The notes beneath the pieces were generated by a model, which worked only from the letters and a program-made list of their open reading frames with translations, was not told the DNA's origin and did no database searches. The translations under genes were made by a program, and so were the position numbers. From Chromohalobacter sp. 296-RDG (GTDB lineage Bacteria > Pseudomonadota > Gammaproteobacteria > Pseudomonadales > Halomonadaceae), in contig NZ_JARANY010000020.1 in assembly GCF_029889885.1 (NCBI RefSeq), forward strand, positions 1 through 51,498: 51,498 nucleotides of DNA, read 5' to 3'. Numbering within the stretch: the first letter of the stretch is position 1; every line of letters starts with the position of its first letter. Of the stretch, positions 48,523 to 51,498 are shown in pieces.

Positions 48523-49650
48523 ATGGCGGATAAAACGCCTACCAGTACCGGCTTGCGCGGCATGAGCGCCGGCAGCACTGCGTTATGTACCGTGGGCCAG
48601 TCCGGCTCCGGACTCACGTATCGTGGCTATGACATTCACGACCTTGCCGAGCAGGCGCGCTTCGAGGAAGTCGCCTATCTATTGTTCAAGGGGAAATTGC
48701 CCAATCAGGCGGAGCTCGAGGCCTACGTGGCCAGGCTCAAATCGCTACGTGGCCTGCCCGGTCCGCTGAAGGCCGTGCTTGAACAGATTCCCGCCGATGC
48801 CCACCCGATGGATGTGATGCGTACCGGGGCGTCCATGCTGGGCAATCTCGAGACGGAGGAGGACTTCGCCGCGCAGCAGGATAAGAGCGACCGGATGCTG
48901 GCGGCGTTTCCCTCGATCATCAACTACTGGTATCGCTTCAGTCATGACGGCGTGCGGATCGATACCGAGACAGACGATGACTCGGTGGGCGGCCATTTCC
49001 TGCATTTGCTGCATGGCAAGCCGGCCTCCGAGCTGCATGCACGAGTGATGAACGTTTCGTTGATCCTGTACGCCGAGCATGAGTTCAATGCCTCGACCTT
49101 CACTGCACGCGTGTGCGCCTCGACGCTGTCGGACATTCATTCCTGCGTGACCGGCGCCATCGGCTCGTTGCGCGGTCCGCTGCATGGTGGAGCCAACGAA
49201 GCCGCGATGGCCATGATCGAGAACTGGCAAACGCCGGAGGAGGCCGAACGCGAGCTGATGGGCATGCTCGAACGCAAGGAAAAGATCATGGGCTTCGGGC
49301 ATGCGATCTATCGCGAATCCGACCCGCGTAACGCCATCATCAAGCAGTGCTCGAAACGTCTCGCGGACGACGTGGGCGATACGCAGCTCTATCCCGTCTC
49401 CGAGCGTGTCGAGGCGGTGATGTGGCGGGAGAAGAAACTGTTCTGCAATGCCGACTTCTTCCACGCCAGCGCCTACCACTTCATGGGTATTCCCACCAAG
49501 CTATTCACCCCGATCTTCGTGTGCTCGCGCCTCACCGGCTGGTGTGCCCATGTGTTCGAGCAGCGCGAGAACAATCGCATCATTCGCCCCAGCGCGGATT
49601 ATGTAGGGCCGGAGAAGCGCGACTGGGTGCCCATCGAGCAGCGCCAATAA
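48523..49650 (+). CDS. prpC: 2-methylcitrate synthase
   Basis: Condenses propionyl-CoA with oxaloacetate. The 375-residue citrate-synthase-fold protein has the active-site His regions HGGANEAAM and GFGHAIYRESDPRN, and the N-terminal GLRGMSAGSTALCTV typical of PrpC rather than GltA. AAGGAGG precedes the ATG. It lies between prpB and prpD; a heptamer array occupies the spacer to prpD. Confidence 0.96.
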   Translation: MADKTPTSTGLRGMSAGSTALCTVGQSGSGLTYRGYDIHDLAEQARFEEVAYLLFKGKLPNQAELEAYVARLKSLRGLPGPLKAVLEQIPADAHPMDVMRTGASMLGNLETEEDFAAQQDKSDRMLAAFPSIINYWYRFSHDGVRIDTETDDDSVGGHFLHLLHGKPASELHARVMNVSLILYAEHEFNASTFTARVCASTLSDIHSCVTGAIGSLRGPLHGGANEAAMAMIENWQTPEEAERELMGMLERKEKIMGFGHAIYRESDPRNAIIKQCSKRLADDVGDTQLYPVSERVEAVMWREKKLFCNADFFHASAYHFMGIPTKLFTPIFVCSRLTGWCAHVFEQRENNRIIRPSADYVGPEKRDWVPIEQRQ

Positions 49651-49655
49651 TACTG

Positions 49656-49690
49656 GCTTCGAGCTTCGAGCTTCGAGCTTCGAGCTTCGA
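49656..49690. repeat. GCTTCGA heptamer array (five perfect copies) between prpC and prpD
   Basis: Five perfect tandem copies of GCTTCGA begin 6 bp after the prpC stop and end 21 bp before the prpD start. They fill most of the 61-bp spacer, with the prpD ribosome-binding site (AAGGAA) just beyond. The unit is seven bases, so a change in copy number would alter the spacer length but not any reading frame. Confidence 0.9.
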
Positions 49691-49711
49691 GTCTGACTTC
49701 AAGGAATCAAC

Positions 49712-51196
49712 ATGAGTGCCAACGTCGAACAGAACCAACGTCCTGACTACGATCCCGAGCTGCAGGCCATCGCCGATTATGTGCTGGACTATCGCGTCAC
49801 CGGGCAGGAGGCACTGAAAACCGCCCGTTACTGCTTGATGGATACACTGGGGTGCGGCTTGTTGGCACTGCGCTTTCCCGAGTGCACCAAACATCTAGGG
49901 CCGTTGGTCGAGGGGACGGTCGTACCGCACGGTGCGCGTGTGCCGGGTACCCAGTTGCGTCTCGATCCGGTCAAGGCAGCCTGGGATATCGGCGCCATCA
50001 TTCGTTGGCTGGATTACAACGACACCTGGCTGGCAGCGGAGTGGGGGCATCCTTCAGACAATCTGGGGGGGATCCTGGCGATTGCCGATCATCTATCGCA
50101 AAAGCGCGTAGCCGAAGGCGAAGCACCGTTGACCGTGCGTGATGTACTCGAGGCGATGGTCATGGCCCATGAGATTCAGGGCGTACTGGCACTCGAGAAC
50201 TCGTTCAATCGGGTAGGGCTAGATCATGTCGCCCTGGTCAAGGTGGCGTCTACCGCAGTGGCCGCCAAGCTGATGGGAGCAGACCGTGAACAGCTGCTCG
50301 CCGCGCTGTCGCATGCCTTCGTCGACGGCCAGAGTCTGCGCACTTATCGACATGCGCCGAACGCCGGGTCACGTAAGTCCTGGGCGGCGGGCGATGCAAC
50401 CTCGCGCGGCGTACGCCTGGCGGATATCGCCATGCGTGGCGAAATGGGGATTCCCGGTGTGCTGACTGCGCCACAATGGGGCTTCTATGATGTGTTGTTC
50501 TCCAAGACCAACAAGGATCAGAAGCTCAAGCCGGAAGAAGATCGCCACTTTCGTGTCAGTCAGGACTATGGCTCCTATGTCATGGAAAATGTGCTGTTCA
50601 AGATCAGCTTTCCGGCGGAGTTCCATGCCCAGACCGCCTGCGAAGCAGCCGTGACGCTGCATCCTCAGATCAAGGACCGCCTGGAGGACATCGATAAGGT
50701 CGTGATTACCACCCATGAATCGGCGATTCGCATCATCTCCAAGGAAGGGCATCTAGCCAACCCCGCCGACCGCGACCATTGCCTTCAGTACATGACGGCT
50801 GTCCCCTTGATCTTCGGACATCTGGTCGCCGAGCATTACGAAGATGCTTTCCATGCGGCGAATCCGGTCATCGATCAATTGCGTGACAAGATGGAAGTGG
50901 TTGAAGACGCACGTTACAGCCGCGAGTATCTCGAGGCCGACAAACGCTCCATCGCCAATGCGATTCAGGTGTTCTTCAAGGATGGCAGTAAGACCGAGCA
51001 AGTGGCTGTCGAATATCCCATCGGCCATCGTCGGCGCCGGGAGGAAGGTATGCCCCTCCTGGAAGCGAAGTTTAGCGCTAATCTCGCGACACGATTCCCG
51101 ACGCGTCACTGTGATGACATTCTGGCGCTGTGCGCGGATCAGGCGCGCCTGGAAAGCACCCCTGTACACCGTTTCGTCGATAGCTTTGTAATCTGA
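49712..51196 (+). CDS. prpD: 2-methylcitrate dehydratase
   Basis: Dehydrates 2-methylcitrate to 2-methyl-cis-aconitate. The 494-residue MmgE/PrpD-family protein is full length, with family segments [48 protein letters not shown] and [21 protein letters not shown] lies upstream of the ATG. The organism seems to use the cofactor-free PrpD route; no acnD or prpF is seen before the window ends. Confidence 0.96.
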   Translation: MSANVEQNQRPDYDPELQAIADYVLDYRVTGQEALKTARYCLMDTLGCGLLALRFPECTKHLGPLVEGTVVPHGARVPGTQLRLDPVKAAWDIGAIIRWLDYNDTWLAAEWGHPSDNLGGILAIADHLSQKRVAEGEAPLTVRDVLEAMVMAHEIQGVLALENSFNRVGLDHVALVKVASTAVAAKLMGADREQLLAALSHAFVDGQSLRTYRHAPNAGSRKSWAAGDATSRGVRLADIAMRGEMGIPGVLTAPQWGFYDVLFSKTNKDQKLKPEEDRHFRVSQDYGSYVMENVLFKISFPAEFHAQTACEAAVTLHPQIKDRLEDIDKVVITTHESAIRIISKEGHLANPADRDHCLQYMTAVPLIFGHLVAEHYEDAFHAANPVIDQLRDKMEVVEDARYSREYLEADKRSIANAIQVFFKDGSKTEQVAVEYPIGHRRRREEGMPLLEAKFSANLATRFPTRHCDDILALCADQARLESTPVHRFVDSFVI

Positions 51197-51207
51197 GCAA
51201 AAACCCC

Positions 51208-51236
51208 TTGCGTTCGCGTCGGCGGATCCGTAAAGT
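51208..51236 (+). promoter_or_regulatory. Tandem promoter 1 (weaker match)
   Basis: TTGCGT (51208-51213), 17-bp spacer, TAAAGT (51231-51236), starting 12 bp after the prpD stop. Confidence 0.4.
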
Positions 51237-51336
51237 ACGCATCCGCTGCCGGCGACGGGCTTCGTGGCCGGCGGTGAAGGGGTGGCGCAAGTGGCTGACT
51301 TGCTTGAGAAATTCAAGCCTTCGGGTGGCTTCTCGC

Positions 51337-51364
51337 TTGACAGTAACGCCGATTTCGGTAGAAT
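51337..51364 (+). promoter_or_regulatory. Tandem promoter 2
   Basis: TTGACA (51337-51342), 16-bp spacer, TAGAAT (51359-51364), followed by the G+C-rich discriminator GCGCCGC. The spacer ends CGxxTTTCGG, nearly the same as in promoter 3. Confidence 0.75.
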
Positions 51365-51439
51365 GCGCCGCATCTCGAAAGGCCTCGGGCAACGCCGCGA
51401 TTTGAAGCGTTGCCAAGCATTGTCTCGCCGGCTTCGGCC

Positions 51440-51467
51440 TTGACAATCACGGCGCTTTCGGTAGAAT
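51440..51467 (+). promoter_or_regulatory. Tandem promoter 3
   Basis: TTGACA (51440-51445), 16-bp spacer, TAGAAT (51462-51467), discriminator ACGCCTTCC. It lies 103 bp after promoter 2. This duplication and G+C-rich start region are typical of growth-rate and stringently controlled stable-RNA promoters. Confidence 0.75.
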
Positions 51468-51498
51468 ACGCCTTCCTCGTTAGGCGCTTCGGCAACAA

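Larger units (their letters stand above)
51197..51498 (+). other. Gene-free promoter region downstream of prpD
   Basis: These 302 bp hold no credible reading frame. They contain three rightward sigma70-like promoters, listed separately, and a G+C-rich inverted repeat (CCGCTGCCGGC facing GCCGGCGG, about 51242-51276). Nothing of the downstream gene is visible. Confidence 0.7.

Noticed and set aside
49656-49690. Heptamer array considered as a CRISPR or REP element
   Set aside because: The unit is seven bases, strictly tandem and without spacers or dyad symmetry, so it is a microsatellite-like repeat.

Overview
The window looks like chromosomal DNA of a moderately halophilic gammaproteobacterium of the Halomonadaceae (Chromohalobacter/Halomonas type). 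Three things point that way: high G+C; core genes in the order familiar from Pseudomonas and its relatives (smrB/prmB-aroC, leuCDB-asd, purB-hflD-mnmA-nudJ-rluE, clpSA/infA-bpt-aat/ftsK-lolA, cysB/cysH); and visibly acidic proteins, for example the Asp/Glu/Ser-rich linker of FtsK. I see no prophage, insertion sequence, integron, CRISPR array or tRNA gene. The identification is from memory of protein families and gene orders; no search was run.

Layout. 1-4200: start of an AEC-type permease (cut by the window edge) preceded by a 36-residue one-TM protein, an alpha/beta hydrolase, a truncated patatin gene, an Smr-domain endonuclease, prmB and aroC. 4295-13233: an eight-gene minus-strand operon (Rieske oxygenase, SDR, OpuAC-type binding protein, GMC oxidoreductase, FMN/2Fe-2S reductase, aldehyde dehydrogenase, class II aldolase-like protein, GATase1-AraC regulator). 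It looks like a catabolic pathway for an unidentified, probably quaternary-ammonium or N-methylated, compound and is the main accessory element. 13444-19105: LysR regulator divergent from leuC-leuD-leuB-asd. 19242-25367: GNAT, RoxA-type oxygenase, purB, hflD, mnmA, nudJ, rluE, all on the minus strand and tightly packed. 25593-30352: clpS-clpA converging on infA-bpt-aat, which together make up a bacterial N-degron pathway. 30645-39909: ftsK, lolA, a thiamine-binding-type small protein, argP/argO, an acyl-CoA dehydrogenase behind a PsrA-like operator, and an AI-2E family permease. 39997-46634: trxA, cysB, cysH, pabB co-transcribed with an orphan FecCD/FepC-type ABC permease and ATPase, and a second alpha/beta hydrolase. 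46783-51196: GntR regulator and prpB-prpC-prpD (2-methylcitrate cycle). 51197-51498: no gene, but three tandem sigma70-like promoters, two of them near-identical with G+C-rich discriminators, pointing off the end of the window, probably at an rRNA or tRNA operon.

Functional links. The amino-acid genes (leuCDB, asd, aroC, pabB, cysH/cysB with its likely donor trxA) suggest a prototroph. ClpS recognises N-degrons made by Aat and Bpt and hands them to ClpA. The prp operon detoxifies and uses propionyl-CoA. The minus-strand catabolic operon has its own regulator and periplasmic binding protein but no permease or ATPase in the window. Small-scale structure includes a GCTTCGA heptamer array between prpC and prpD with a shorter degenerate copy near mnmA, an 85-bp nested inverted repeat between roxA and purB, a 15-bp tandem repeat in the leuC leader, and several palindromic operator candidates.
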